The position numbers and the translations under genes were made by a program. Source: Acidobacteriota bacterium (GTDB lineage: Bacteria; Acidobacteriota; Blastocatellia; Chloracidobacteriales; JADJPF01). From it: a stretch of 64,000 bases of DNA. The DNA lies in contig JACQZQ010000035.1 of assembly GCA_016213785.1 (NCBI GenBank), forward strand, positions 56,113 to 120,112, given 5' to 3'. The notes beneath the pieces were generated by a model. That model had not been told where the DNA came from, made no database searches, and saw only the letters and a program-made list of their open reading frames with translations. How positions within the stretch are numbered: position 1 is the first letter of the stretch; every line of letters begins with the position of its first letter. Of the stretch, positions 26,360 to 36,055 are shown one piece after another.

Positions 26360-27574
26360 TTAAGTTTTAGTGCGAAATTCAGAAGTTACTTCTTCTAACA
26401 TTTTCCAAGCTTGTTCAATATGTTCGCGTGCTAAAATCATTTTATTTTCTAAATCAGGCATACGAGGATATATTGCCTGTTGTACTTTTACCCAATGATT
26501 TACTAGCTCGACTTCATATTGTTGCTCGCCTAATATCTCTAAAGCATCATTAAGCAAAAAGCTTAGCTTTTTATAACGCTCTTGTATATCTTCAGTATTA
26601 GGATAGGTAGACAAATTTTCTAATATTGCAGCATTTTCTTCAAGCACACAAACCGAAGGATCACTAAGTAAACGAGTTCGCTTATGGCTTTTTTCTGGAT
26701 CACGATCGGGATCAAAAGTAAATAAAGGTGTAACACTAGGTGGTCTAGTTAATTCTCGGCTTGAGGTTTGTGGTAGTCCCTCTCCTGTAAGATAAGCAAT
26801 AGTAACAGTAATGTTATCTTTTCCTCCTCGTTCATTTGCTAGAGTAACTAACTGTTGGCAAGCTTCTGGAAGAGTAGCAGCATTCTTAATAATTTGTAAC
26901 ATTTCGCTTTCTAAAACATTATTGGAAAGTCCGTCACTACAAACTATTAAGTAATCCTTTTGCTGTAAGCATAGCTTACGCACATCAACTTGGATTATTT
27001 CTTCTAAACCAATTGCTTGTAAAATAACATTTTTTCTAGGGTGTTGACTTGCTTCTTCAGGAGTTAATATGCCTTTAGAGATTAATAACTCAACTAAAGA
27101 TTGATCTGTAGTAATTTGAGTAACTCGGTTTTGACGAATTAAATAAGCCCTAGAGTCTCCCACTTGAGCAATATAAGCAGCATCTTCTTCAATTAAAATT
27201 GCTGTAACAGTAGCAGACATTCCCTTATATGCTGGCACATCTTTACCACAATTCCATACAATATAATTAGCTTGTTCTACTGAAGCAATTAGCCTATCGT
27301 GTGCAGCTATTGCCCAAGATAATCTTCCTAAAGAATCATTTATAGCATGAACTGTTAATTGACTAGCTATTTCTCCTGAAACAGAACCACCTACACCATC
27401 TGATACAACCAAAAGAAAACTACATTCACTAAAAGATGTTGTTAGGTTAGTGTTATTAGGAAAGGTATTACCATTACGAAAATCAGCTAGTAAAAAAGAA
27501 TCTTCATTATTTGTTCTTGACAGTCCAATATCAGTAAGTCCGGCTACGCTGATATATACATCGTTATTGCCCAT
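26360..27574 (-). CDS. PP2C-family Ser/Thr protein phosphatase (second copy)
   Basis: The protein has 404 residues. The PP2C core (about 8-265) has TNNEDS, VSDGVGGS, VGDSRAY, CSDGLSN and GGKDNITV. The rest is a polar linker and a helical tail. Over the catalytic core it is clearly paralogous to the phosphatase at 8905, with long shared stretches such as ITTDQSLVELL and ITTDQSLVGIL. It is likely to be cytoplasmic and to reverse one of the kinases. The gene starts an apparent minus-strand transcript with the porin and two-heme genes, so a wide regulation of envelope genes is possible but is inference. Confidence 0.9.
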   Translation of the reverse strand: MGNNDVYISVAGLTDIGLSRTNNEDSFLLADFRNGNTFPNNTNLTTSFSECSFLLVVSDGVGGSVSGEIASQLTVHAINDSLGRLSWAIAAHDRLIASVEQANYIVWNCGKDVPAYKGMSATVTAILIEEDAAYIAQVGDSRAYLIRQNRVTQITTDQSLVELLISKGILTPEEASQHPRKNVILQAIGLEEIIQVDVRKLCLQQKDYLIVCSDGLSNNVLESEMLQIIKNAATLPEACQQLVTLANERGGKDNITVTIAYLTGEGLPQTSSRELTRPPSVTPLFTFDPDRDPEKSHKRTRLLSDPSVCVLEENAAILENLSTYPNTEDIQERYKKLSFLLNDALEILGEQQYEVELVNHWVKVQQAIYPRMPDLENKMILAREHIEQAWKMLEEVTSEFRTKT

Positions 27575-27731
27575 AAATACTCGTAAAATAATAAAACCTA
27601 GTTTTTAGTTTAAAGTGCTGATCTAGGTGTTTCACTTAAGACTTATGTAGTATTTTGAGGAGAATAAAAATAGTGAAAACACCTCAGAAATAAAATTATA
27701 CACGCCCTAGGTATTATGAACAACTTACTTT

Positions 27732-27789
27732 ATTCTTTTTATTGATAAGCATTTGACCTAATTCTTTTTATTAATAAGCATTTGGCCTA
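27732..27789. repeat. Two tandem 29-base units
   Basis: The unit begins ATTCTTTTTATT and ends GACCTA or GGCCTA. The two copies differ at two bases. The repeat could be a regulatory double site or a recent duplication. Confidence 0.85.
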
Positions 27790-27856
27790 GATAAATAAAT
27801 TTTTATCGCCTAGTTAAAGTTAAAAAAAAGTTGCCGGATAAGCAGATTGTCACTAC

Positions 27857-27885
27857 TTGCATTTAGAGAGGGCTTACATTATCCT
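27857..27885 (+). promoter_or_regulatory. Possible promoter of the SnoaL/acyl-CoA dehydrogenase/ACT operon
   Basis: TTGCAT (27857-27862), a 17-base spacer and TATCCT (27880-27885) resemble sigma-70 hexamers. The site lies 67 bases before the ATG. The call rests on similarity only. Confidence 0.4.
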
Positions 27886-27951
27886 GTTCGCTTATTCATT
27901 TAACAAATTAGTCAATAATTAAATATATCTTAGATAAGGGTTATTATTAGA

Positions 27952-28377
27952 ATGACAACAGAACAAGCCGCTATAGAAGCGGTCAATGCAAAGTTTTATA
28001 AGGCATTGGAAAGTTGTAATATAGCAGCAATGGAAGAACTGTGGCTGCAAGAAAATTGGGTACGTTGTGTTCACCCGGGTTCAGAAATATTAATAGGATG
28101 GCCGGAAATTAAGCGTAGCTGGGTATCAATATTTGGTAATACCCATGGAATGCGTGTTTCTGTCTCTAGCCTCTTTATAAAAATAGTAGGTGATTTTGCT
28201 TGGGTAGAGTGTACTGAAAATATTGCTACTTTTTTTGAACAAGGTTTTACCTCTGGACAAGCACAGGCAACAAATCTCTTCTTAAAAGTTAAGAATAATT
28301 GGTTAATGGTACATCATCATTCTTCCCCACTACCAATGGATGTTCCTGATGATTGGAACGACGATATATTACAATAA
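27952..28377 (+). CDS. SnoaL/NTF2-like fold protein
   Basis: The 141-residue protein has the cone-shaped NTF2 pattern: an N-terminal helix (AAIEAVNAKFYKALESCN), then ENWVRCVHPGSEILIGWPEI and strands ending HHHSSPLP. It matches the SnoaL/DUF4440-type group that often has a ketosteroid-isomerase-like cavity. No catalytic role can be assigned. It is encoded 17 bases upstream of an acyl-CoA dehydrogenase and probably shares its transcript. Confidence 0.85.
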   Translation: MTTEQAAIEAVNAKFYKALESCNIAAMEELWLQENWVRCVHPGSEILIGWPEIKRSWVSIFGNTHGMRVSVSSLFIKIVGDFAWVECTENIATFFEQGFTSGQAQATNLFLKVKNNWLMVHHHSSPLPMDVPDDWNDDILQ

Positions 28378-28394
28378 GTTTTTTGGAGGACTTA

Positions 28395-29555
28395 ATGGAC
28401 GAATTATTATCAAAAGAAAATTTACATTATCGTGAAAAAACTAAGGAAATTGCTGACCGTTATGTACGTCCAGTAGCAGCAGAATTAGATCGCAACGCAG
28501 AATATCCTTGGTCAGTTGTTCGTGCCTTACAAGAAGAAGGCTTAATGGGTGTTTGGATTCCTAAAGATTATGGTGGTGCTGGTGCTGGTGTTCTTAACCT
28601 ATGTATTGTAGTTGAAGAGCTTTCTAAAGCTTGTGGCGGGGTAGGGGTAACATATGCAGTTAATGCATTAGGATCTTTTCCTTTGCTTGTTGGTGGTACT
28701 GAAGAACAAAAGAAAAAACACTTACCAGAACTTGCAGCAGGTCGTAAATTAATTGCTTTTGGTCTTTCAGAGAAAAAAGCTGGTTCTGATGCAGGTAGCC
28801 TTCAAACACGTGCTACAAAAGATGGAGATTCCCATTATCTTATCAATGGTGAAAAGAAGTGGAACACAAATGGTGGTGCTGCAAATCTCTATACTGTTTT
28901 TACAACAGTAAACCCTGAACGTGGTGGACGAGGTATTACTGCTTTTATTGTAGAAAAAGGCATGGAAGGTTTTCTTATTGGTAAAAAAGAAGACCTAATG
29001 GGAATTCGTTGTGTCCCAGTACATGAGCTACATTTTGAAAATTGCCGTGTTCCAGCAGAGAATCTATTAGGTGGTAAAGAAGGTCATGGGTTTAAACATG
29101 CAATGATGACTCTAGACCTTGCTCGCCCTGGTGTTGCTGCTCAAGCTGTAGGTCTAGCACAAGGCGCACTAGATTTAGCTATTAAATATGTAAATGAACG
29201 CGAGCAATTTGGACAAAAAGTTTCTTCCTTCCAAGCAATTCAATTTATGTTAGCTGATATGGCTACTCAAATCGAAGCAGCACGCCAACTTGTCTATCAA
29301 AGCGCTCGTGCGGCTGATTTGGGTGCAAAAAATACTTCTAAATTTGCTGCAATGGCAAAGGTTTTTGCTACTGATACCGCTATGATGGTAACAACTAACT
29401 GTGTACAACTCTTTGGTGGTTATGGCTATTGTCGTGATTATCCAATAGAAAAATATATGCGCGATGCAAAGATTACCCAAATTTATGAGGGTACAAATCA
29501 AGTTCAACGTCTAGTAATTAGTCGTGCCCTAATTAAGGAAGCTGCTGGTGGTTAA
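28395..29555 (+). CDS. Acyl-CoA dehydrogenase
   Basis: This FAD enzyme oxidises an acyl-CoA to the enoyl-CoA. The domains are in family order: N-terminal helices, a middle beta domain with AFGLSEKKAGSDAGS, and a C-terminal helical domain. The YEGTNQVQRLVISR segment contains the usual catalytic glutamate region, and GGYGYCRDYPIEKYMRDAKI precedes it. An ATG at 28395 follows GGAGGA (28385-28390) and is preferred over an upstream TTG at 28353 inside the previous gene. The result is 386 residues, normal for the family. The chain-length specificity is not visible. It sits between SnoaL and double-ACT genes in one operon. Confidence 0.93.
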   Translation: MDELLSKENLHYREKTKEIADRYVRPVAAELDRNAEYPWSVVRALQEEGLMGVWIPKDYGGAGAGVLNLCIVVEELSKACGGVGVTYAVNALGSFPLLVGGTEEQKKKHLPELAAGRKLIAFGLSEKKAGSDAGSLQTRATKDGDSHYLINGEKKWNTNGGAANLYTVFTTVNPERGGRGITAFIVEKGMEGFLIGKKEDLMGIRCVPVHELHFENCRVPAENLLGGKEGHGFKHAMMTLDLARPGVAAQAVGLAQGALDLAIKYVNEREQFGQKVSSFQAIQFMLADMATQIEAARQLVYQSARAADLGAKNTSKFAAMAKVFATDTAMMVTTNCVQLFGGYGYCRDYPIEKYMRDAKITQIYEGTNQVQRLVISRALIKEAAGG

Positions 29556-29583
29556 ATTTTATATTTCTTAAGGAGCAAAACTT

Positions 29584-30117
29584 ATGAAACACCATCTAGT
29601 TCTTAGTGCAGTTGGGACAGATAAAGTTGGTTTGATGGAGAAAATTTCTGGTTTTATCCAGTCGCGAGACGCAAATATTGAAGATAGCCGAATGGCTGTT
29701 TTTGCTGGGGAATTTGCAGTTATTATGCTTGTAACAGGTTCAGAAGAAGGTTTAGCTAATATAGAAACAAACCAAAATGAGCTTAGTGAGCAAACGGGCT
29801 TAAATATATTTTTACGCCGACCATCAGAAAAGAAATATGATGAGCCAATGATTCCTTGTCGTCTTGCAGCTTCTTCCTTAGACCATCCTGGAATTGTTCA
29901 TCGTCTTACTAGCTATCTTGCTCAAAGTGGGATAAATATTGAATCAATGGAAACAAAAAGCTATGCTGCGCCAATGAGTGCTACACCAATGTTTCGTTTT
30001 GAGGCAATAATTGCTGTTCCAGGTAGAATTAATCTCCCTCTATTTCGTATGGATTTGCAATCCATTGGCGAAGAGGAAAACATTGATATTGACCTAACTA
30101 TAATGAGAGAAAGATAA
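29584..30117 (+). CDS. Double ACT-domain protein (GcvR-like)
   Basis: Two ACT domains fill the 177 residues. The first starts HHLVLSAVGTDKVGLMEKI and the second LAASSLDHPGIVHRLTSYL. The layout matches the glycine cleavage regulator GcvR type, which has no DNA-binding domain. It most likely binds amino acids or a protein partner. It lies 28 bases after the acyl-CoA dehydrogenase stop and is followed by a strong terminator. A link to acyl-CoA breakdown, perhaps of a branched-chain amino acid, is inference from position. Confidence 0.85.
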   Translation: MKHHLVLSAVGTDKVGLMEKISGFIQSRDANIEDSRMAVFAGEFAVIMLVTGSEEGLANIETNQNELSEQTGLNIFLRRPSEKKYDEPMIPCRLAASSLDHPGIVHRLTSYLAQSGINIESMETKSYAAPMSATPMFRFEAIIAVPGRINLPLFRMDLQSIGEEENIDIDLTIMRER

Positions 30118-30480
30118 ATTAGTTTTATAGCTAACCTAAAGAGTTCTAAACGCCTTATTTTAATTTAAGATAGGGCGTTTTTATTTTTAAAAAATTGTAA
30201 ACTAAGCCGCTGCTTAATTAAGACTGTTAAATAATTTTTCAAAGCAAAAACCTGGAAGTTTTTGACAAGAAATACTCACAAACAACGCTTCTAGAGAATG
30301 AGACAATATTGGCTTAATCTCTAGATAAGACCAACAACTTAAGGTAAGTTTAGATTAAAGAATCAATGTATCAATCTAATCAGAATTACGTTAAGATATT
30401 ACAACTAGGTGTAATTTTGATTACATATATGATTTATCCTACACAGATGATTTTATTTTACACATGACTATGGAGGTAAT
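30118..30480. other. 363-base non-coding gap with terminator and inverted repeat
   Basis: The first part is a terminator for the ACT gene. Further on, TCTAGAGA (30290-30297) and its complement (30318-30325) form an 8-base inverted repeat with a 20-base loop. It may be an operator or weak hairpin. No gene or RNA was seen. Confidence 0.5.
30148..30185 (+). terminator. Rho-independent terminator after the double-ACT gene
   Basis: AAACGCCTTAT and ATAGGGCGTTT pair with one wobble around an AT-rich loop, and a T-rich run follows. It begins 31 bases after the stop. Confidence 0.85.
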
Positions 30481-33400
30481 ATGAAGCCTATTTTTAGAAT
30501 AGGGCTGGTGTTAACAATAATTATCAGCTTTATTTTTAGCTCTTTCCAATTTGTAGAACCCGTAGAAGCTCACACAGGAAAAGACATTATTAAAGAAATA
30601 AGACAACGCCGTTTTCGCCCCTCTGGCTATGGAAAAGAAAATATAACAGAACAAGAGCTTTCAAAACTTATTAGAATATATGAAGAAAGCCAAGAAAGTA
30701 ATTTAAGGAGTAAAAGCCGAGACAAAAAACCTAAATCCGCGATGGAAGCAAATGCGCTAACTCCGTTAAAAAAAGATAGTTTAGCTATAAAAAATAAAAA
30801 GTTTGCTTGGATGCTTAATCCAAAGGTTTTTAAAAATCTTTCTACTGCTGGTAAACGAGCCGCACTCTATCGTAATGGGCTGTTAGATCTTCCTAACCAA
30901 TCAAAAACTAATTTAGCGGCTTCTAAAGTAAAACCTCAGCTTAGTAGCTTAGGGACTAATGTTAGAGTTAATAACCCTGGGCTAGATACGGTTTTACGTA
31001 CTCAAAGCGAAACCTCGGTTGCTGTAAGAGGTAGTAATGTAGTAGCTTCATTTAATGATATAGCTGTAGACCGCAATACCTGTGGATATAGTTTTTCTAC
31101 TGATGGTGGAAATACTTTTGCACAAAGTTCTATTCCTGAACCCGGAGATCAATTTAATTTAGGTGATGGAGTAGTTGCTTATGGGCCAAATGGTGAACTC
31201 TATTATGCCCTTTTAGCCCTTAAAGGAAACAACTTTACATCAATAGTTGGAGTAACAAAATCTACTGATAATGGTGCTACTTTCCAAGGGCTAGGAGATG
31301 CTAGCAATACCTTAAATAACGATGATAATTTTCATGATAAAGAATGGATTGCAGTAGATAATAGTAATGCTGCTACACGTGGGAATGTTTATGTAAGTTG
31401 GACTGTTTTTGGTTTAACAGACACTTTTATTGCTGTTTCTACTTCTACAGATGGTGGCAAAACTTTTGGTTCGCCAGTAAATGTTAGTACTAATAATAAT
31501 CTTGTTGTACAAGGCTCTATGCCAATGGTAGGCCCAAATGGCGAACTTTATGTTGCTTTTTCTTCTATAACCTTAAATGGCGGTATAGTAAGTAGTGTCT
31601 CTTTGGTAAAATCAGTTGATGGTGGTAAGACTTTTAGTGCTCCTAAGCCTATTGCTATCAATAATAACTTTCCATTTTTTAATGTCACTGGAGGGGATGG
31701 AGTAAGGGCAAGCGCTTTTCCAAGTTTAGCTGTAGATAAAGATGGACGTATACATGTTGTTTATGCTGATTTTTCATCTGGAGCTACTAGAGATCGTAGT
31801 GATATTTTTTATGTTCGTTCTACAGATAGTGGAAATACCTTTAGCACTCCTCTAAAAATTAATGATGATAGTACAGATACCACACAAATAAATCCTTCTG
31901 TAGCCGTAGCAGGTGATGGATCAGTTGGAATTAGATGGTGGGATCGTCGTAATGATATGGTTAATGATAGTTTAACAGATGTTTATATGGCTATCTCTAA
32001 AGATAATGGGGCTAGTTTTGGTAAAAATTTCCGTATCACTGACCATAATTGGGTTTTTAGCCCTTCTGAAAGCGGTGACTATCATGGTGATTATGATGGT
32101 TTAACCGCAGATGATAAAAACTTTTATCTTTCTTGGAGTGATGAACGTAGTGGTGATCCTGATGTATTCTTTACTCAAATTGCTACTAATCGTGATCCTA
32201 ATCTAGGAGACTTTAATTTATCAACTACTAAGGTTTTTGATAATGCTATTGCTGGTGGAAAAGTAGATTATAATATTACTACTAGCGCTCTTAATGGTAG
32301 TACCGATCGCTTAACTCTATCTGCTGAGCCTATGATTACAGGAATTACATATAGTTTTAGTAAAACAGGTCTTAATGCAGGTGAATCAGCAACTTTAAGC
32401 GTCTCAACTAGTAGTTCTACACCTGCTGGAACCTATTTTATTACTCTATCTGCTACTAGTAATAGTTCTGTACGAAAGACTAATTTAAGATTAACTGTTT
32501 ATGGGCAAAGTCGTAGGGCAACTCTTCCTACAAATATAAGCAACACTAGAGGAAATAGCTTTGGCAGCATTCAAATGGATTCAAAAAACATTTTGCATGC
32601 AGTTTATGAAGACGATACCGAAAGGGCTGCTGAGGGAGGAACTCAAGTTTTTTATCGCCAATCATTAGATGGTGGTAAAACTTATTCTCAAGCTTTAAGA
32701 CTCTCAACTTCAGATGACTTTTTTAATACCAGTCCTAATCTAGCATTAGATAGTTCAGGAAATATTTATGTTATTTGGGTTGGAGATATTCAGGTCTTAT
32801 TTACTAAATCAACTGATCAAGGAAAAACATTTTCTCGACCTGTTGGTATTACTCCTGATACAGGGTTTGCCAATGTTGCTGCTATTGCTGTTGATAAAAA
32901 TAAAAATGTGATGGTTAGCTATAATGGGTTTCTAGCAAGCGGTCAAGATGGTAAATCAGGGGTATTTGTAGTTAGTTCCAGTAATGCAGGTACTAGTTTT
33001 TCTAAACCTACCTTAATTGCTGAAAATGGTAGAAACACTCAAGTGTTAACTTCAACCCCATATCTTGCTTTTAACTCCAAAGGTACTGTCTTTATGGTAT
33101 ATAACACTGCTACTTTTGGTACTACCTCAACTTCAGTAGAAGTAAATATGGTTATGGCTAAAAGCGGTAAAAAATTTAAGAAAGCAAAAGTCGTTTCTGA
33201 TTCAGCACTTCAAAGCTTTCAACCCTTTGTTGCTGTTGATCAAAGCGATGCAGTTTATATTAGTTTCTATGATGTAACTAGAGTTTCAGGCGCTAGTAGA
33301 AGGGATATTGAGTTAGTTAAATCTACTAATAATGGTAAAACTTTTAGCCCAAAACTAAAAGTATCTAACTCTGGTAGAGCTACTGCACCTTATATAGCAA

Positions 33401-33648
33401 TTGATAGTCAAGCTAATCCTTCTGTAGCTTGGCAAGAATTTTCTGGAGTTACTGGTATAGATGTATTTTTTGCAAGTTCAAGTAATAAAGGACAAAGTTT
33501 TAGTAGTAGTACAAATTTATCTGGTAATTCAGGAGCATCTCTTTTTCCTAGCGCAGCTTTTGATAGTAACGGTACTTTATTTGTAAGTTGGACGGATGAT
33601 TCTAATGCTAATACAGAAGTTTTTGTTCTTAGCACTCCAAAGAATTAG
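30481..33648 (+). CDS. Large exported Asp-box (BNR/sialidase-like) beta-propeller protein
   Basis: The signal peptide is in the first 33 residues (IIISFIFSSF...VEA). About eleven Asp-box motifs of the form S-x-D-x-G-x-T-F recur, such as STDGGNTF, STDGGKTF, SKDNGASF, STDQGKTF and STNNGKTF. They mark two beta-propellers. An Ig-like region (about 575-675) lies between them. True sialidases also have an arginine triad and FRIP motif, which I do not see, so enzymatic sialidase function is not supported. Large proteins with such repeats are common in Acidobacteria and may bind glycans or surfaces. It is not visibly in an operon. Confidence 0.85.
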   Translation: MKPIFRIGLVLTIIISFIFSSFQFVEPVEAHTGKDIIKEIRQRRFRPSGYGKENITEQELSKLIRIYEESQESNLRSKSRDKKPKSAMEANALTPLKKDSLAIKNKKFAWMLNPKVFKNLSTAGKRAALYRNGLLDLPNQSKTNLAASKVKPQLSSLGTNVRVNNPGLDTVLRTQSETSVAVRGSNVVASFNDIAVDRNTCGYSFSTDGGNTFAQSSIPEPGDQFNLGDGVVAYGPNGELYYALLALKGNNFTSIVGVTKSTDNGATFQGLGDASNTLNNDDNFHDKEWIAVDNSNAATRGNVYVSWTVFGLTDTFIAVSTSTDGGKTFGSPVNVSTNNNLVVQGSMPMVGPNGELYVAFSSITLNGGIVSSVSLVKSVDGGKTFSAPKPIAINNNFPFFNVTGGDGVRASAFPSLAVDKDGRIHVVYADFSSGATRDRSDIFYVRSTDSGNTFSTPLKINDDSTDTTQINPSVAVAGDGSVGIRWWDRRNDMVNDSLTDVYMAISKDNGASFGKNFRITDHNWVFSPSESGDYHGDYDGLTADDKNFYLSWSDERSGDPDVFFTQIATNRDPNLGDFNLSTTKVFDNAIAGGKVDYNITTSALNGSTDRLTLSAEPMITGITYSFSKTGLNAGESATLSVSTSSSTPAGTYFITLSATSNSSVRKTNLRLTVYGQSRRATLPTNISNTRGNSFGSIQMDSKNILHAVYEDDTERAAEGGTQVFYRQSLDGGKTYSQALRLSTSDDFFNTSPNLALDSSGNIYVIWVGDIQVLFTKSTDQGKTFSRPVGITPDTGFANVAAIAVDKNKNVMVSYNGFLASGQDGKSGVFVVSSSNAGTSFSKPTLIAENGRNTQVLTSTPYLAFNSKGTVFMVYNTATFGTTSTSVEVNMVMAKSGKKFKKAKVVSDSALQSFQPFVAVDQSDAVYISFYDVTRVSGASRRDIELVKSTNNGKTFSPKLKVSNSGRATAPYIAIDSQANPSVAWQEFSGVTGIDVFFASSSNKGQSFSSSTNLSGNSGASLFPSAAFDSNGTLFVSWTDDSNANTEVFVLSTPKN

Positions 33649-33680
33649 TTGTTCGTTGGTTAATTTTAACTAAGTTTTTT

Positions 33681-33712
33681 AAGGGGATAAAATTTTATGG
33701 TTTTATCCCTTT
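33681..33712. terminator. Bidirectional terminator between the Asp-box and helical genes
   Basis: AAGGGGATAAAA and TTTTATCCCTTT pair with an 8-base loop. It lies between convergent stops at 33648 and 33718 and has T-rich flanks on both strands. Confidence 0.7.
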
Positions 33713-33717
33713 GATTT

Positions 33718-35064
33718 TTATAACCTAACATTAAAATGTGCAGGAAGTTTTTTACTTACGCTTCCACGCTTAATAGTATTATGTTTTTTCTCGCTTACTT
33801 GAACTAAATCACCTAAGGCTTCTTCTACATGGTCTGCGCCTTCTAGGATTTGCTCTACTGCATGAGCGGCAGAAGGTGAAAAAGTTTCTTTAACTTCGTC
33901 TTTAATATCTCCTAGGTCTTGATTAACACAATCTACTGCTATTTGGCCTTCGTCTATAACTGCTCTTGCAGCCTCTTCAAAATTAGCTTCTATCATTTTT
34001 CCACAATTAAACATAACGGCTGAAAGTGTTCCTAAATTACCTTGAATAGAGCGCCAGCATTGCTCAACCTTATCAGGAGTTTGCCATAAGATAGCAGACA
34101 TTTTTGCTGGTAATCCTAACGCCTCCCGACTTCCTAAGTCTTTTTGTAATATCTCTGGGACAATAGCCAAATTACTTAAGACTAATTCTAGATTATTACG
34201 GAACTGATCTGTAGTACTCATTAAGTCAATAAGGCTAGCAAATAAGGAGCGAAACCCTGCTTCAATTCTCTTAAACCCATTTGCCTCAGCGTTATTTACA
34301 TCATTAAAACCACCACGAATCTCATCTAGGCTTGCTAAAAGTTGATGTATAGAAGCTTCGGCTGTTTCTAACATTAAGTTTGTAGTATTAGAAACATTAG
34401 TTAATGCTTGGCTAAAATTTTGTTTTCCTTTGCGTAGACTCTCAGCACGAGAGCTTTTATCACGAACATCAGGCGTAGGTATTCGGCTTTGTCTTTTGTT
34501 CATATCAGCAAGAAAATCATCTACTAGACTACGTATAGCTACCAGTTCTGTTACTGTAGTATTAAACAAATTATCACCAATAGTTAGCATTTCTGTGACA
34601 GCAAATTCAACGGTTTTTTCAATATCTACTACTAGTTTTTGACCCATTTGGGAGATTTTTTGAAGTTGTTCATCTAGACCTTTAGGAATACCGCTTTCAG
34701 TATGGCTAAGTTCTTTTAACTGTTCTATGCCTTCAGCGACTTGTTCAAGGCCATCTTGTAGGTCTTGGACGCTTTTTTTAGTTTTTTCTTCCATTTCTTC
34801 TATAGATTCTGGGTCATCTTCTTGTTTACCACCTTCAGACTCGCGATCTGTATATCTAGTTTCAGCAGATTCTTGGGATTGTTGTATTGGAACAGCTTCG
34901 CCTTGATGCTGAATAAGTTGTGTCATATCAGCATTTTGTAGATTAGGGTCATTTAACTTAGTTTCATTTTTAACTTGTTGGGTGTTTTGTTGTTGATTAA
35001 CTTGTTGTTGCTCTCTAGCAATCTCTACAGGAGAGTAGCCACCGCCTACCCGATTAATACTCAT
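33718..35064 (-). CDS. Long alpha-helical protein, Gln-rich N-terminus, unknown function
   Basis: The 448 residues start MSINRVGGGYSPVEIAREQQ followed by a Gln/Asn-rich segment and an acidic stretch (EGGKQEDDPESIEEMEE). From about residue 95 to the end the protein is almost all helical with heptad-like patterns and little hydrophobic membrane character. No signal peptide is present. The gene follows the CesT-like gene at 35149 by 84 bases on the same strand, so it is a candidate partner. The helical content is compatible with a secreted effector or translocator, but no motif supports that. Treat function as unknown. Confidence 0.6.
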   Translation of the reverse strand: MSINRVGGGYSPVEIAREQQQVNQQQNTQQVKNETKLNDPNLQNADMTQLIQHQGEAVPIQQSQESAETRYTDRESEGGKQEDDPESIEEMEEKTKKSVQDLQDGLEQVAEGIEQLKELSHTESGIPKGLDEQLQKISQMGQKLVVDIEKTVEFAVTEMLTIGDNLFNTTVTELVAIRSLVDDFLADMNKRQSRIPTPDVRDKSSRAESLRKGKQNFSQALTNVSNTTNLMLETAEASIHQLLASLDEIRGGFNDVNNAEANGFKRIEAGFRSLFASLIDLMSTTDQFRNNLELVLSNLAIVPEILQKDLGSREALGLPAKMSAILWQTPDKVEQCWRSIQGNLGTLSAVMFNCGKMIEANFEEAARAVIDEGQIAVDCVNQDLGDIKDEVKETFSPSAAHAVEQILEGADHVEEALGDLVQVSEKKHNTIKRGSVSKKLPAHFNVRL

Positions 35065-35148
35065 TTTAGCCTCCAGATAACTTAAAGAAAATAACTTAAT
35101 AAAGCCATTTTCAAAAGGTAATACTTACCTTTTATAATTTTACTAGCT

Positions 35149-35910
35149 TTAAGCTAGTATTCCACCCATTCGATAAATTATGTAAGCAATAGCTAAAAAG
35201 CCTGTAGCTTTATCAATATAGCGCTCAACCTTAGCTTTTTTATCCTTAGCCGCAGGGCGGTTAAGTAGAGCAGTAGAAGCTGTCATAGGCTTAGACAACT
35301 TTTTATAATTTGCACGCCATTGATTGGCAGAGGAATAAAAATTACGTACCAAAGTTTCAAAGTCTAACCCATTCATTTTCTTTACTTCACCATTTAGACA
35401 TAAAAAGACTGTTGTTGCTGAGCTATTAAGTGAGAGGTAAGTTCCATCATCAGAACCAGGTTGATTAGCAATATATTCTTTTACTTGGTTTGGAATACCA
35501 CTAGCATCTTTATCTAAAATTGTATAAAAGCATAGTGAACCATCTGGAGAAAGCTCCATAGTAAGTTGAACTGCTTCTTCTCCATCTCCTAAAAGCAGTG
35601 AGCAACGGTTTTGATCATTTAGCTCAAGGTCTGGGAGTCCGATCATTTCGCCAAAATTCTGTAGCAATCCATTAAGTAAGTTTATATCTTGTTGGATGCC
35701 ACCTTTACCGCTACTGCTTTGATTTTGTTGATTATTTTGGTTTTGCTGTTGAATTGCCGCATTAGGCTGACTATTAACACGTCCTAAGCCACTAAAAGCA
35801 GAGGCAGAAGAAGAAGTAGTAGTACTTGAAGTACTAGAATTTCTACTAGTAGAAGAAGTATTCCCAGAAGTTGAAGGGGCATTTGAATCAACACGTCTTA
35901 AACTTGACAT
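35149..35910 (-). CDS. CesT-like (type III chaperone-like) domain protein with Ser/Thr-rich N-terminus and C-terminal hydrophobic helix
   Basis: The protein has 253 residues. The first 70 residues are Ser/Thr/Asn/Gln-rich and begin SSLRRVDSNAP, somewhat like the start of its neighbour. The middle (about 75-205) has the CesT/SicP pattern: a helix (LLNGLLQNFGEMIGLPDLEL), strands with RCSLLLGDGEEAVQLTMEL and GSLCFYTIL, a second strand pair around YLSLNSSATTVFLCL, then a helix SSANQWRANYKKL. The last 20 residues are a hydrophobic helix (FLAIAYIIYRMGGILA). No type III secretion structural genes are in the window, so it may be a general client-binding domain. The match is by eye. Confidence 0.6.
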   Translation of the reverse strand: MSSLRRVDSNAPSTSGNTSSTSRNSSTSSTTTSSSASAFSGLGRVNSQPNAAIQQQNQNNQQNQSSSGKGGIQQDINLLNGLLQNFGEMIGLPDLELNDQNRCSLLLGDGEEAVQLTMELSPDGSLCFYTILDKDASGIPNQVKEYIANQPGSDDGTYLSLNSSATTVFLCLNGEVKKMNGLDFETLVRNFYSSANQWRANYKKLSKPMTASTALLNRPAAKDKKAKVERYIDKATGFLAIAYIIYRMGGILA

Positions 35911-36055
35911 AGCTTTTTCCTCAAATAAATATCAATTAAACATTTTTATAAATGTGTTTGATTATCGGTTATTTTTAACTATAAGTTGACACTATAGCCA
36001 TTTGATTATACTACGTTAGGTTGATATGGCGAAAACTTTTAGAAAAACCCCTAGC

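Larger units (their letters stand above)
27575..27951. other. 377-base non-coding gap between divergent genes
   Basis: It contains a tandem repeat (27732-27789) and a probable promoter for the plus-strand SnoaL gene, both listed separately. No gene-sized frame or RNA gene was seen. Confidence 0.6.

Noticed and set aside
30481..33648. Asp-box protein as an active sialidase
   Set aside because: No arginine triad or FRIP motif is seen; Asp boxes alone occur in many propellers.
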